DNA from: Bog-756 sp963710495
GTDB taxonomy: Bacteria > Actinomycetota > Acidimicrobiia > Acidimicrobiales > RAAP-2
Direction of reading: 5' to 3'
Length of the DNA stretch: 64,000 bases
NCBI GenBank assembly: GCA_963710495.1
Contig: CAVQAI010000011.1
Location: 496,001 to 560,000 of the forward strand
Shown piece after piece: positions 29,467 to 37,977 of the stretch. A program made the translations under genes and the position numbers. Every line of letters starts with the position of its first letter. The first letter of the stretch is position 1. Under the pieces are notes generated by a model. The model saw nothing but the letters and a program-made list of their open reading frames with translations, ran no database searches and was not told where the DNA came from.

Positions 29467-30825
29467 CTACATCGGACCGGCCGTGTGCTTCCGTCCCGGG
29501 AGGTGCTCCCGGGAGGTGGCCAGCGTCGTCAGTGCTTCGGCCACGACCCGACGCGTGTCGGCCGGGTCGATGACCGCGTCGACGAAGCCGCGTTCGGCCG
29601 CCTGCCACGGCGTGAGGAAGCGTTCGGCGTACTCCTCCTGCAGGGCCTCTCGCTGGCGTGGCTCCACGCGCCGATGGAGGATCTGGACCGCGCCCTCGGC
29701 GCCCATGACCGCGATCTCGGCTCCCGGCCAGGCGAAGCACAGGTCGTTGCCCAACCCCTTCGAGTCCATGACGATGTAGGCACCGCCGAAGGCCTTGCGG
29801 AGGATCACGCACACCCGTGGGATGGTGGCCTCGGCGTAGGCGAAGGCCAGCTCGGCTCCGTGGCGGATCATCCCTCGCCACTCGAGGTCCTTGCCGGGGA
29901 GGAAGCCCGGCGTGTCGACCAGGGTCACGAGAGGCAGGTTGAAGGCGTCACAGAAGCGGACGAACCGGGCCCCTTTCTGCGAAGCGGCGATGTCGAGGGT
30001 CCCGGCCAGGGCCTGGGGCTGGTTGGCGATGAACCCAACCGTGCGTCCGTCGATGCGACCGAAGGCGGTGACCAGCTGCGGGGACCACCTCGTCCACAAC
30101 TCGGTCAGATCGTTCTCGTCGGCCAAGGTGGCGGCCACCCGGCGGACGTCGTACGAGCTCGTCGAGCGGGTCGGGATGATCTCGCGCAGTTCGTCCACCT
30201 CGCGGTCGGCCGGGTCCCCGACCCGGACCCGGGGGGCCGGCTCGTCGGCATGGGCCGGGAACAGGCCGAGCAGCTGCTCCACGTGAGCCAGCGCGTCCGC
30301 CTCCGAGGCCACCTCGATGGCGCAGAGACCGCTCGAGCGGACGTGCACGGCCGTGCCGCCGAGCTGCTGGATCCCGATGCGGATGCCGGTGAAGTCCTCG
30401 ACCATGGCCGGCCCCGAGACGAAGGCGAAGGCGTCGCTGGTCATGATGACCAGGTCGGCCAGGCCGAGCAGGAAGGCGGGCCCGGACAGGGCCGGTCCGG
30501 TGACGACGATGACCACCGGGACGATCCCCGAGCACGCGGCCAGGGCCCGGGCCGCCTGACCCCAACCGTGCAGCGAGGCCACGCCCTCGGAGACGTCGGC
30601 CCCGCTCGAGGACAGGACCAGCACCACCGGAATGCGGAGGTTCAACGCCGAAGTGGCGGCCACTCTGATGGTCTTCCCGTCCTCCATCGAGAGGGCGCCG
30701 CGGCGGAGCGAGGACACTGTCCGCACCACCATGGCCGGTCGCCCGGCGAGATCCTCGACCCCGGCGCGGATCGTGCCGGTGACCAGCCGCCGTACGTACG
30801 GGCCAGCGGGAGCCTGGAGGGTCAC
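29467..30825 (-). CDS. Acyl-CoA carboxylase carboxyltransferase (beta) subunit
   Basis: An intact 452-residue biotin-dependent carboxyltransferase (AccD/PccB-like crotonase fold), which moves CO2 from biotin to acetyl-, propionyl- or a longer acyl-CoA. The N-half has SSSGADVSEGVASLHGWGQA and FVSGPAMVEDFTGIRI. The C-half has NLPLVTLVDTPGFLPGKDLE, GMIRHGAELAFAYAEATIPR and RKAFGGAYIVMDSKGLGNDL, which match the acyl-CoA and biotin pocket motifs. It is shorter than most ~510-residue PccB proteins at the N-terminus. No biotin-carrier or carboxylase subunit lies nearby, so the partner must be elsewhere. Confidence 0.9.
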   Translation of the reverse strand: MTLQAPAGPYVRRLVTGTIRAGVEDLAGRPAMVVRTVSSLRRGALSMEDGKTIRVAATSALNLRIPVVLVLSSSGADVSEGVASLHGWGQAARALAACSGIVPVVIVVTGPALSGPAFLLGLADLVIMTSDAFAFVSGPAMVEDFTGIRIGIQQLGGTAVHVRSSGLCAIEVASEADALAHVEQLLGLFPAHADEPAPRVRVGDPADREVDELREIIPTRSTSSYDVRRVAATLADENDLTELWTRWSPQLVTAFGRIDGRTVGFIANQPQALAGTLDIAASQKGARFVRFCDAFNLPLVTLVDTPGFLPGKDLEWRGMIRHGAELAFAYAEATIPRVCVILRKAFGGAYIVMDSKGLGNDLCFAWPGAEIAVMGAEGAVQILHRRVEPRQREALQEEYAERFLTPWQAAERGFVDAVIDPADTRRVVAEALTTLATSREHLPGRKHTAGPM

Positions 30826-30865
30826 GGGCCCATGCTAGGGAGCCGGGTGGTCGGCGTCCGGACTT

Positions 30866-31912
30866 CTACCGGGGCGGTGCGTGGGGCGGGTCGCCCTCGG
30901 GAGGGTCGCGGTTGGTCGAGGGCTGTCCCGACAACCCGCGATGGGGACGGCGGGGCGGAGGGGGCGGACGGCCCGGATCGGTGCCGGGCGCCGGGGGCCC
31001 CTCGGCCTGCTCGGCCGACTCCGCCTCCTCGCTCACCGGCCCGGTCGCCACTCCCGTTGTCCGTCGCCGATCGGCCCGCTCGAACTCCCGCTCCACGTCG
31101 GCCCAGACCAGCGGCTCGGTTCCGTCGAACTCCTCGTCCGAAACCGGTGCCCGGGCCAGGACGACCCCACCGACCGACAGCAGCACCAGCAAGAGGGTGA
31201 GCTTGGAGATGAACCCGGCGATCTGTTGGTCGTTGAGCGGTCGGAGGCCGATGGCGGCGTGCGACTTGGCGAACTCGGGGTACAGGGCGTGGTTGGAGAA
31301 GATGTAGATAAAGGAGAGAAATCCGGGGACCACCGCCTGGAGCACCAGGTAAGCGAAGCGGACGACCGGCCGGAGCCTCCCGATGCCGGGGACCCGCCCG
31401 AGGACCGGCAGCCACAGGACCAGGCCGGCCAGGACCGTCACCAGATCCATCGCGGCCCGGGCCAGCAAGGACGTCGACTGGGCCCTGACCAGGGAGGGCG
31501 CCATCGACCCCACCACCAGCACGGTGACCGTGACGATGGCCACGGGCGGCCGCTGCAACCTGGTCAGCACGCCGTCGACCAGGGCCGGCCGGGTCACCCG
31601 GCGCAATACGTCGTAGGGGAGTCCGAGCAGGAGGAGCGGCGCCACGGCAAGCAGAAGGAGGAGCCGCTGCGTGACCAGGGCGGCCAGCGACCAGTGGGCG
31701 GCCAGGTCGGCCACCGGCCAGGTGAGTGCCACGGCCGCCACCGCCAAGGCCCCGGCGAAGCTGGCGACCTGGCGCCGGGTCCACGGGATGGGTACGTCGG
31801 CCGACCGCGACAATCGGGTGTGCCCGACGACCACCAGGCCGGCGAACGATGCCAGTACCAGCCAGGCGACGAGATGGGGCTGCCATGCGTAGGGGCCGGA
31901 GGTCACCCCCAC
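30866..31912 (-). CDS. ctaG: Cytochrome c oxidase assembly protein CtaG (caa3 type)
   Basis: A 348-residue integral membrane protein of the caa3_CtaG family, needed for copper insertion into or assembly of haem-copper oxidases in Bacillus-type systems. About seven helices are seen between ~15 and 255. Family features are the start YAWQPHLVAWLVLASFAGLV, the HWSLAALVTQRLLLLLAVAP helix, and FIYIFSNHALYPEFAKSH with conserved His. The last ~90 residues are a charged, Pro-rich cytoplasmic tail. It faces the pafB gene with only 38 bp between starts, so the two promoters must overlap. Confidence 0.86.
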   Translation of the reverse strand: MGVTSGPYAWQPHLVAWLVLASFAGLVVVGHTRLSRSADVPIPWTRRQVASFAGALAVAAVALTWPVADLAAHWSLAALVTQRLLLLLAVAPLLLLGLPYDVLRRVTRPALVDGVLTRLQRPPVAIVTVTVLVVGSMAPSLVRAQSTSLLARAAMDLVTVLAGLVLWLPVLGRVPGIGRLRPVVRFAYLVLQAVVPGFLSFIYIFSNHALYPEFAKSHAAIGLRPLNDQQIAGFISKLTLLLVLLSVGGVVLARAPVSDEEFDGTEPLVWADVEREFERADRRRTTGVATGPVSEEAESAEQAEGPPAPGTDPGRPPPPPRRPHRGLSGQPSTNRDPPEGDPPHAPPR

Positions 31913-31950
31913 GGTCAGCTCCCGGCCTTCGGGGTCCTAGATTGACCCCG

Positions 31951-32913
31951 ATGCAGCGGCTGGATCGACTGGAGCGTGTCACCGACCTGTTGTTGGTGTT
32001 GCTGGACACCCCGCGCCCGCTGAGCCTGCGGGAGATCGGCGAGCGGGTGCCCGGCTATCCCGACGCCCATGGTGCCCGCCGGCAGGCCTTCGAGCGCGAC
32101 AAGCGTCTCCTGCGCGACGAGGGGGTGCCGGTGCTGGTGGTACCGATCGGCGGTGAGGAGCAGCTGGGCTACCGAGTGGATCCCGACGCCTACTACTTGC
32201 CGGACCTGGGTCTCGAGGCTGAGGAGCAGGCCGCCTTGAACTTGGCCGTCGCCGGAGTCCACCTGGGTGAGCCTATCGGCCGCGATGCCCTCTTGAAGCT
32301 GGGCGCCGCCGGCGAGTCACCCCTCCTCTCGTCGTCGGCTGCGCCCCTGGTAGACCTGCAATCGGTCGACGGCCTGCCGGCCCTCCCGGCCCTGTTCGAC
32401 GCCATCCGACACGCCGCCGAGGTCTCCTTTTCCTACCGGGGCGAGCGACGCCAGGTGGACCCCGCCGGCCTCCGCTTCCGCCGGGGCCAGTGGTACCTGG
32501 TCGGGTTCGACCGGGACCGGGACGAGGCCCGCACCTTCCGAGTCGACCGCATTCAAGGGACGCCCGAGCCCGGTCCGCCGGACTCGACGCAGCTCCCGCC
32601 CGGTTTCGATGTCGGCGCCGCCTTTGGGCGCGATCCCTGGCAGTTCGGCGGGGGAGAGGAGGTCGAGGTCGACGTCCTGGTGGATGCGGCGGTGGCCGGC
32701 CGGGTGGTCGCCGAGCTGGGAGCGCCGGCCGTGGTCGAGGAACGAAGTGACGGTGCCGTGGTCGTCCGGCTGACCGTGACCGACGAGGAGGCGCTCATCC
32801 GCTGGGTCCTCGACTTGCTGGACCATGCCGAGGTGATCGAGCCGCCGGCGGTGCGGGACCTTCTGGTGGGGCGCCTGGAGGCCTTCGCCGCGGCCGGGGG
32901 ACGGGAACAGTGA
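31951..32913 (+). CDS. pafB: WYL-domain transcriptional regulator, PafB-like
   Basis: A 320-residue transcription factor. An N-terminal winged helix-turn-helix (VTDLLLVLLDTPRPLSLREI and QAFERDKRLLRDEGV) is followed by a WYL domain (VSFSYRGERRQVDPAGLRFR and GQWYLVGFDRDRDEARTFRV) and a C-terminal WCX extension. PafB and PafC form a heterodimer that controls the DNA-damage response in mycobacteria; WYL domains sense single-stranded nucleic acid. The next gene overlaps by 4 bp and is the PafC partner. No proteasome genes are seen here. Confidence 0.88.
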   Translation: MQRLDRLERVTDLLLVLLDTPRPLSLREIGERVPGYPDAHGARRQAFERDKRLLRDEGVPVLVVPIGGEEQLGYRVDPDAYYLPDLGLEAEEQAALNLAVAGVHLGEPIGRDALLKLGAAGESPLLSSSAAPLVDLQSVDGLPALPALFDAIRHAAEVSFSYRGERRQVDPAGLRFRRGQWYLVGFDRDRDEARTFRVDRIQGTPEPGPPDSTQLPPGFDVGAAFGRDPWQFGGGEEVEVDVLVDAAVAGRVVAELGAPAVVEERSDGAVVVRLTVTDEEALIRWVLDLLDHAEVIEPPAVRDLLVGRLEAFAAAGGREQ

Positions 32914-33932
32914 GTGCGGCCCTCGACACCGCGGTCCGGCTGCGGCGGTTGTTGGCCATCCTGGCCTGGTTGGCCCAGGTGGGCGAAGCGCCCATCAACC
33001 TGACGGCGGCCCGGTTCGATCTGGCGCCCGAGGCACTCGTCACCGAACTGGAGATGGCGGCCTGCTGCGGGGTCCCCCCCTACACGCCCGACCAGCTGAT
33101 GGAGATCGTGGTCACCGACACCACGGTGTCGACCCGGGTCGGGACGGCACTGACCCGCCCCCGGCGGCTCAGCCCGGCCGAAGGTTTCGCCCTGGCCGCC
33201 TCGGCGCGGGCCCTGCTCGCCGTGTCCGGCAGTGACGAGGGCGGAGCCCTGTCCACCGCGCTGGCCAAGCTCGACCGGGCGCTGGGCGGCGAGCAGCTCG
33301 ACGTGGAGCTCGATGCGCCGGCGTTGCTGCCTCTGGTTCGTCAGGCGGCGGCCGAGGGCACCCGGCTGTCCATCTCCTATTATTCCGCCTCGACCGACCG
33401 GGTCTCCGAGCGTGAGATCACCCCGCTTCGTCTGTTCGCCTCCGAAGGCCACTGGTACGTCGACGCCCACTGCTCGGCGGCGGGGGACCTGCGCCGGTTC
33501 CGGGTGGACCGCATCAACCGGGCCGAACCGGCCGGGCCCGGGGCCGAACCGGCCGGGGCCGGGATCGAAACCGATGGGAACGGGGCCGGCGGGTCGAGGG
33601 TGCATGGGGGCGACGCTCCCGAGCCGTCTCCCCCCGGGGAGCCCGACGCCGCGGCGCGGCGGGATCTCGAACCATTCGTCCCCGGTCCGGACAGTCGGAA
33701 GGTACGGATCTCCCTCGATCCGACGACGGCCTGGCTGGTGGAGTCGATCCCGGGTGCCGGGCCGGTCGAGCCGGTGGGAGACCGGGTGGAGATCGAGGTG
33801 TTCGTAGGCGGCGACGCCTGGCTCGAGCGCCTCCTGCTCCGATTGGGACCCGACGCCCGGGTGGTCGATCCACCCGAGTACCGCACCCTCGCCGCCGAGG
33901 CGGCCGCCCGCGTGCTCGAGCGCTACCGGTAG
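32910..33932 (+). CDS. pafC: WYL-domain transcriptional regulator, PafC-like
   Basis: A 340-residue partner of the preceding regulator, starting at GTG 32910 with a GTGA overlap. The N-terminal helix-turn-helix region (LLAILAWLAQVGEAPINLTA) is followed by the WYL core LSISYYSASTDRVSEREITP and GHWYVDAHCSAAGDLRRFRV. An insertion of about 60 residues, rich in Gly, Pro, Glu and Ala (GPGAEPAGAGIETDGNG), interrupts the space before the C-terminal WCX domain; it is not typical of the family. The WYL tyrosine and arginine positions are intact, so ligand sensing is likely kept. Confidence 0.86.
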   Translation: MSAALDTAVRLRRLLAILAWLAQVGEAPINLTAARFDLAPEALVTELEMAACCGVPPYTPDQLMEIVVTDTTVSTRVGTALTRPRRLSPAEGFALAASARALLAVSGSDEGGALSTALAKLDRALGGEQLDVELDAPALLPLVRQAAAEGTRLSISYYSASTDRVSEREITPLRLFASEGHWYVDAHCSAAGDLRRFRVDRINRAEPAGPGAEPAGAGIETDGNGAGGSRVHGGDAPEPSPPGEPDAAARRDLEPFVPGPDSRKVRISLDPTTAWLVESIPGAGPVEPVGDRVEIEVFVGGDAWLERLLLRLGPDARVVDPPEYRTLAAEAAARVLERYR

Positions 33933-34044
33933 CCCTTCGGCGGCCGGCCCGGTAGCCGGCAGGGTTCCGGCAAGGTCGGTGCCCGGCGGGGGCGCAATAC
34001 CGGCCGGGTGCAGTTCCTCCGCAGTCGGCCCGCTCGCGCCGACG

Positions 34045-34092
34045 GCAGTGATCGACGCCAGTGACGACGCCAGTGACCACGCCAGTGACGAC
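34045..34092. repeat. Four 12-bp direct repeats upstream of the relaxase gene
   Basis: Three adjacent copies of GCCAGTGACSAC lie at 34057, 34069 and 34081, with a weaker copy at 34045. The last copy continues into a short inverted repeat, GTGAC-GAC-GTCAC. The array ends 18 bp before the relaxase start codon. Such short repeats next to a relaxase can be part of an origin of transfer or a binding site; that role is inference. Confidence 0.75.
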
Positions 34093-34110
34093 GTCACCGG
34101 GCCGTGACGC

Positions 34111-35448
34111 GTGGTTCTCCGGATCCACGTCGTCCGTGCCGGCGGCCATGCCTACTACGTCGAGGACCTGGTACCCGGCCGGGCCGAGGGGTCGCTGGTG
34201 GCCGGCGAGGAGCCGGGCCACTGGTGGGGCGGGGGCGCAGCGGCGATGGGCCGTCACGACCGGGTCGAAGCCCAGGAATTCGCCGAGGTCCTGGCCGGGC
34301 GCGATCCCCACTCGGGCGTGCCGCTCCGGGCCCGGCGGGCCGATCGGGCCGTGTCCGGCTATGACCTCACCTTCGGGGCCCCCAAGTCGGTGAGCCTGCT
34401 GCACCTGTTGGGCCCCGGGGAGATCGCGGCGGAGACGGGCTCCGCCCACCGGGCGGCGGTGGAGGAAGCCCTCGGGTACCTGGAGCGGGCTGCGGTCGGG
34501 GTCCGCCGCTTCCGGTCGGGAGAGGTCGTCCGTCTCCCCTCCACCGGGATGGCGGCGGGCGTGTTCCTGCACCGGACGAGCCGCGCCCTGGATCCCCACC
34601 TCCACACCCACGTGGTGACGGCCAACGTGGCCCAGGGGGTGGATGGGCGCTGGTCGGCGGTGGACAGCCGGCGGGTGTTCGCCCACGCCCCGGCCGCCCA
34701 GGCCGTGTACCACGCCCGGCTCCGGCTGGAGATCGGGGAGCGGCTGGGTGGTTCGTTCGAGGTGTCCCGCTCCGGCCTGGGTGACGTGGTGGGTGTCGAT
34801 CGCTCGCTGCGGCGGCTCTTCTCGCAGCGGGCCGCGGCCATGGACGAGTACCGCCACCGACCGGCGGGAGGCCGATCGTGGCGGGCCGCCTATTTCGCCA
34901 CCCGTCCGGACAAGGACCGCACGGGTACCGTCGAGTCGCTGCGGGCCGAGTGGCGAGACCGGGCTGCCACGTTCGGGTTCGATCTCGGCAGCCTGACCTC
35001 GGTGGTCGGGCGCAGACTCCAGAGCCGCGACAGCCCGGCTCTCGTCGACCCGGGGCGGATGGCATCGGCCCTCGAGGCTTCGGCTCGGCGTGGCCGGTCC
35101 CTGTCCCGCCGTGACCTCGTCGCCGAAGTCGCCGCGGCTTCGATCGGCGGTGCGTCGGCCGAGGCCATCGAGTCGGCGGCCGACCGGCTGATCCAGCACG
35201 GCGAGGTGCCGACCGCGGACCGGCGGCCCGACCGGGCGAGATCCGGTCGTGGGGTGGTCGGTCCCGAGCCCCGCTGGCCGGCCGGACAGCTCGTCGGCGC
35301 CCTCGAGCCGGCATGGAGTATCCCGGTGGAGGCCGTTCCCGACGCGCCCCGGCACCTCGCCGGGGACGGCCTGACGATCCCGGGGCTGGATCCCACGCTG
35401 GGCCTGGATCGCCCGCCCACCGGGACCTACCAACTCGGTCGGGCATGA
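34111..35448 (+). CDS. MobF-family (TrwC-like) relaxase domain protein
   Basis: A 445-residue protein with the MobF/TrwC relaxase domain, which nicks and joins one DNA strand at an origin of transfer. The Tyr pair lies at ~14-16 (GGHAYYVEDLV). The signature YDLTFGAPKSVSLLHLLGPG is at ~88-107. The three-His metal site is LDPHLHTHVVTANVAQG at ~166-182. The remainder is mostly helical and ends without the helicase domain found in TrwC/TraI (~1000 residues or more), so this is a relaxase-only protein. GTG 34111 has no clear ribosome site. It converges on a coupling-protein gene 13 bp away. Confidence 0.84.
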   Translation: MVLRIHVVRAGGHAYYVEDLVPGRAEGSLVAGEEPGHWWGGGAAAMGRHDRVEAQEFAEVLAGRDPHSGVPLRARRADRAVSGYDLTFGAPKSVSLLHLLGPGEIAAETGSAHRAAVEEALGYLERAAVGVRRFRSGEVVRLPSTGMAAGVFLHRTSRALDPHLHTHVVTANVAQGVDGRWSAVDSRRVFAHAPAAQAVYHARLRLEIGERLGGSFEVSRSGLGDVVGVDRSLRRLFSQRAAAMDEYRHRPAGGRSWRAAYFATRPDKDRTGTVESLRAEWRDRAATFGFDLGSLTSVVGRRLQSRDSPALVDPGRMASALEASARRGRSLSRRDLVAEVAAASIGGASAEAIESAADRLIQHGEVPTADRRPDRARSGRGVVGPEPRWPAGQLVGALEPAWSIPVEAVPDAPRHLAGDGLTIPGLDPTLGLDRPPTGTYQLGRA

Positions 35449-35461
35449 GAGCTCCGGCCCT

Positions 35462-36994
35462 CTACCGCTCCCAACCGTGCTCGTCCCGGTGCCCGGCGTC
35501 GACGTGTCGCTCGGGGAGGCGATGGTGGGCGCGACCGAGGCCCCGGAGTGTTCGCCAAGGCTCGGCCAGATGGGACGGGGCCAGTTCGATCCAGCTGGCC
35601 TGGTTCCGCTCGTCGAAGGCCAATGCGTGCTGCGGTGTGCCCCGGGCGATCACGTCGACCGGCAGCCGGCGCCGCCATTGGGTCGAGACACTGGCGCCGT
35701 GCTGTGGACGGCCGCCACTGACCAGGTCGATCCAGGGACGGTCCGATGCCGCCTGGCCCCACGAGAGCGTCCGGGCCGGGATCTCCTCGTCGCCGGCCAG
35801 CGTCGAGAGCGCGTCGAGCGTACGGACGTCACCGATTCCGGGGAGCACCACGGTCGTGCCGAAGAGGGACGGGAAGCCGTCCGCATGGTCCGGCCACCGG
35901 TGCCGGGCCTGGGACAGGTCTTGCAGGCAGGCCAGTGTCAACAAGCCTTGGCCGCCTCCTTCACTGATCATGGAGGGGAGATCGGGGATGGGCGCGATGT
36001 TGGCCAACTCGTCCAGCGCCAGCAGCACGGGTGGGCTCGATCCGGTCCCGCCCGGCCCGTCGGCCCGCGCCGCGAAGGTCGCATGGCGAAGGTCCTCGAT
36101 GAGGCCGACGACCATGGGCGCCACCCCGGCCTGCAGATGAGCGGGCGCCGAGATGTAGATGGTGTCGGCGGAGCGCACGAACCCGGCCGGGTCGAAATCC
36201 GGGTCGGAGGTGACCTCGAGGGCGGCGTCGGAGCGGAACCCGGAGAGGGCTCCTGAGGCAGTGGACCAGATCCCGCTCAGCTCGCGCTCGTCGGTGCGGA
36301 TGATCCCGTCGAGGAGATTCCGACCCAGCCCGGTGGCGTGGCCCGGCTCCCCGCTCAGGATCTGCAAGGCGGGGAGGGCCTGTCGACGATCCACCCACGT
36401 CAGGACGGTGCGCATGTCGACGTCGGCCAGGGCACCGGCATGCAGCAGGGGAGCCAGCAGCGCCTGGGCCCGCTCTTTCCAATGGGAGTGCTCTCCTCGG
36501 ACGGCCCGGTGGCCTCCCGGCGCCGAGCCGACCTCGACCAAGGTCCGGGCCTGCGACAGCGCCCCCGTCCATGTCGTGCAGGACTGCAGCGGGGACCAGC
36601 GCATCGGGGCGAGTCCACCGCTGCGTCCGACCGATCCCGTAGGGTCGAAGAGTAGGCAGCGTCCGAGGGCTGAGCGAGCGGCCACTGTGGCATCGAGGAC
36701 GTCGGGTTTGGTCGACGTCGACACCACCGGCCCGCTACTCGCCAGCACATTGGGAATGATCAACGAAGTCGTCTTTCCCGAACGCGGCGGTCCGAGGACC
36801 ATCACCGACTGCTGCGGTCCGGCGAAGCACCAGCCGTGTTCGGTGTGCCCGAGGTACGCGCCATGACCGGCGCCCTCAAATGCGGCCAATACGGCGCGAT
36901 GGCGCGTTGTGAGGCGAATTTCGGGTGTTGAGGAAAAAAATTTCTTTGCGGCCAATTTCCGCTCACTTGTGCTCACGACAACCGTGGCGGACAT
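35462..36994 (-). CDS. VirD4/TraD-like type IV coupling ATPase
   Basis: A 510-residue coupling-protein ATPase, which delivers DNA-relaxase complexes to a secretion channel. Walker A is VMVLGPPRSGKTTSLIIPNV at about 70-90. The Walker B region is PPVLLALDELANIAPIPDLP at about 330, with the following GGGQGLLTLACLQDLSQARH typical of VirD4/TraG. The usual N-terminal membrane helices are absent, so it is probably soluble or peripherally bound. The start at ATG 36994 has GGAG five bases upstream; an in-frame codon at 37048 is an alternative. It converges with the relaxase gene, which is its likely substrate partner. Confidence 0.86.
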   Translation of the reverse strand: MSATVVVSTSERKLAAKKFFSSTPEIRLTTRHRAVLAAFEGAGHGAYLGHTEHGWCFAGPQQSVMVLGPPRSGKTTSLIIPNVLASSGPVVSTSTKPDVLDATVAARSALGRCLLFDPTGSVGRSGGLAPMRWSPLQSCTTWTGALSQARTLVEVGSAPGGHRAVRGEHSHWKERAQALLAPLLHAGALADVDMRTVLTWVDRRQALPALQILSGEPGHATGLGRNLLDGIIRTDERELSGIWSTASGALSGFRSDAALEVTSDPDFDPAGFVRSADTIYISAPAHLQAGVAPMVVGLIEDLRHATFAARADGPGGTGSSPPVLLALDELANIAPIPDLPSMISEGGGQGLLTLACLQDLSQARHRWPDHADGFPSLFGTTVVLPGIGDVRTLDALSTLAGDEEIPARTLSWGQAASDRPWIDLVSGGRPQHGASVSTQWRRRLPVDVIARGTPQHALAFDERNQASWIELAPSHLAEPWRTLRGLGRAHHRLPERHVDAGHRDEHGWER

Positions 36995-37230
36995 GGAACT
37001 CCGCGATCGCGGCGCGCACGGCACCGCGCAATTAATTATTGCAATCAAACGGTTTTTTGTCCATGGATGACGAACGTGGTTTGTGATTCGTCCTATCGCG
37101 CGGCGTCATGAGTGGTTTGCAGCCGACGCGTCAGACGAGCGCGATCGGTGTCGTTCAGCGCGACGGTGCTTGACCTGGCGGCAAAAACCCATTTTGCTGG
37201 TAGGGGTTGCGTATCGCTGCGGAGGTGATC

Positions 37231-37881
37231 GTGAACAAGTCGCAACTCGTCAAAGCAGTCAGCGACTCGACGCGTTCGAGCCGCAAGACTGTCGGACGCG
37301 TTGTGGATGTTTTGTTCGACACCATTGTCACCGAGGTTCGATCCGGACGGAAGGTCACGGTGATCGGGTTTGGGGCGTTCAACCCGATCGACCGGAGTCC
37401 CCGTGTGGGCCGGAACCCGAGGACAGGCGCAGTGGTGCCCATACCAGCGTCGAAGGGAGTCCGGTTCGCCACCGGTTCGGCGTTCAAATCGGCGTTGAAC
37501 CCCAAGGAGGAAACATCCATGGCAGTGAGAAAGGCAGCAGCCAAGCGGCCGGCCCGTAAGAGGCCGGCCAAGAAGACGGCAGCCAAGCGGGCATCGGCCA
37601 AGAGGGCGGTGAAGAAGGCCCCGGCCCGCAAGCGGCCGGCCAAGAAGAAGGCAGCCGCCAAGAGGGCTCCGGCCCGCAAGCGGACGGTCAAGAAGAAGGC
37701 CACCGCCAAGAGGGCTCCGGCCCGCAAGCGGACGGTCAAGAAGAAGGCCACCGCCAAGAGGGCCCCGGCCCGCAAGCGGACGGTCAAGAAGACCGCAGCC
37801 CGCAAGCGCCCGGCCAAGAAGACGGCAGCCAAGCGGGCCCCGGCCCGCAAGGCGGTCAAGCGGGTCCGCCGCTCACGGTAG
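37231..37881 (+). CDS. hupB: HU-family nucleoid protein with long basic tail
   Basis: A DNA-binding protein of 216 residues. The N-terminal ~90 residues are an HU fold: NKSQLVKAVSDSTRSSRKTV, KVTVIGFGAFNPIDRSPRVG and the arm RNPRTGAVVPIPASKGVRF. The remaining ~125 residues are a Lys/Arg/Ala/Pro tail of histone-H1 type, with repeated units such as APARKRTVKKKATAKR. This layout matches HupB/HLP of mycobacteria and other Actinobacteria. GTG 37231 follows GGAGG at 37221-37225. The tail is encoded by near-identical 48-bp DNA repeats. A strong hairpin follows the gene. Confidence 0.93.
   Translation: MNKSQLVKAVSDSTRSSRKTVGRVVDVLFDTIVTEVRSGRKVTVIGFGAFNPIDRSPRVGRNPRTGAVVPIPASKGVRFATGSAFKSALNPKEETSMAVRKAAAKRPARKRPAKKTAAKRASAKRAVKKAPARKRPAKKKAAAKRAPARKRTVKKKATAKRAPARKRTVKKKATAKRAPARKRTVKKTAARKRPAKKTAAKRAPARKAVKRVRRSR
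37651..37794 (+). repeat. Three tandem 48-bp repeats in the HU tail
   Basis: The unit encodes a 16-residue block of the type ATAKRAPARKRTVKKK. Copies begin at 37651, 37699 and 37747 and differ at only a few bases. Shorter related units lie on both sides. Such near-identical repeats can expand or contract, and tail length is expected to vary between strains. Confidence 0.88.
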
Positions 37882-37891
37882 TACCCACTGG

Positions 37892-37948
37892 GACGGCGCA
37901 CCTGCGCCGTCGTCGAGTGCGACGGTGGGGGCCTTCGGGCCCCCACCG
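37892..37948. terminator. Double hairpin terminator between hupB and the PIG-L gene
   Basis: Two stems follow hupB. The first is GACGGCGCA paired with its complement (37892-37911). The second is an 11-bp stem CGGTGGGGGCC closed by a TTCG tetraloop (37923-37948), a very stable form. Neither has a clear U-tract. They lie between convergent genes and could end transcription from both sides. Confidence 0.75.
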
Positions 37949-37977
37949 GTAGCGCCGGCCGGTAGGGGATCTGTCGA

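Noticed and set aside
34045..34092. CRISPR-like array upstream of the relaxase
   Set aside because: The units are 12 bp and directly adjacent, with no spacers; no cas genes are present.
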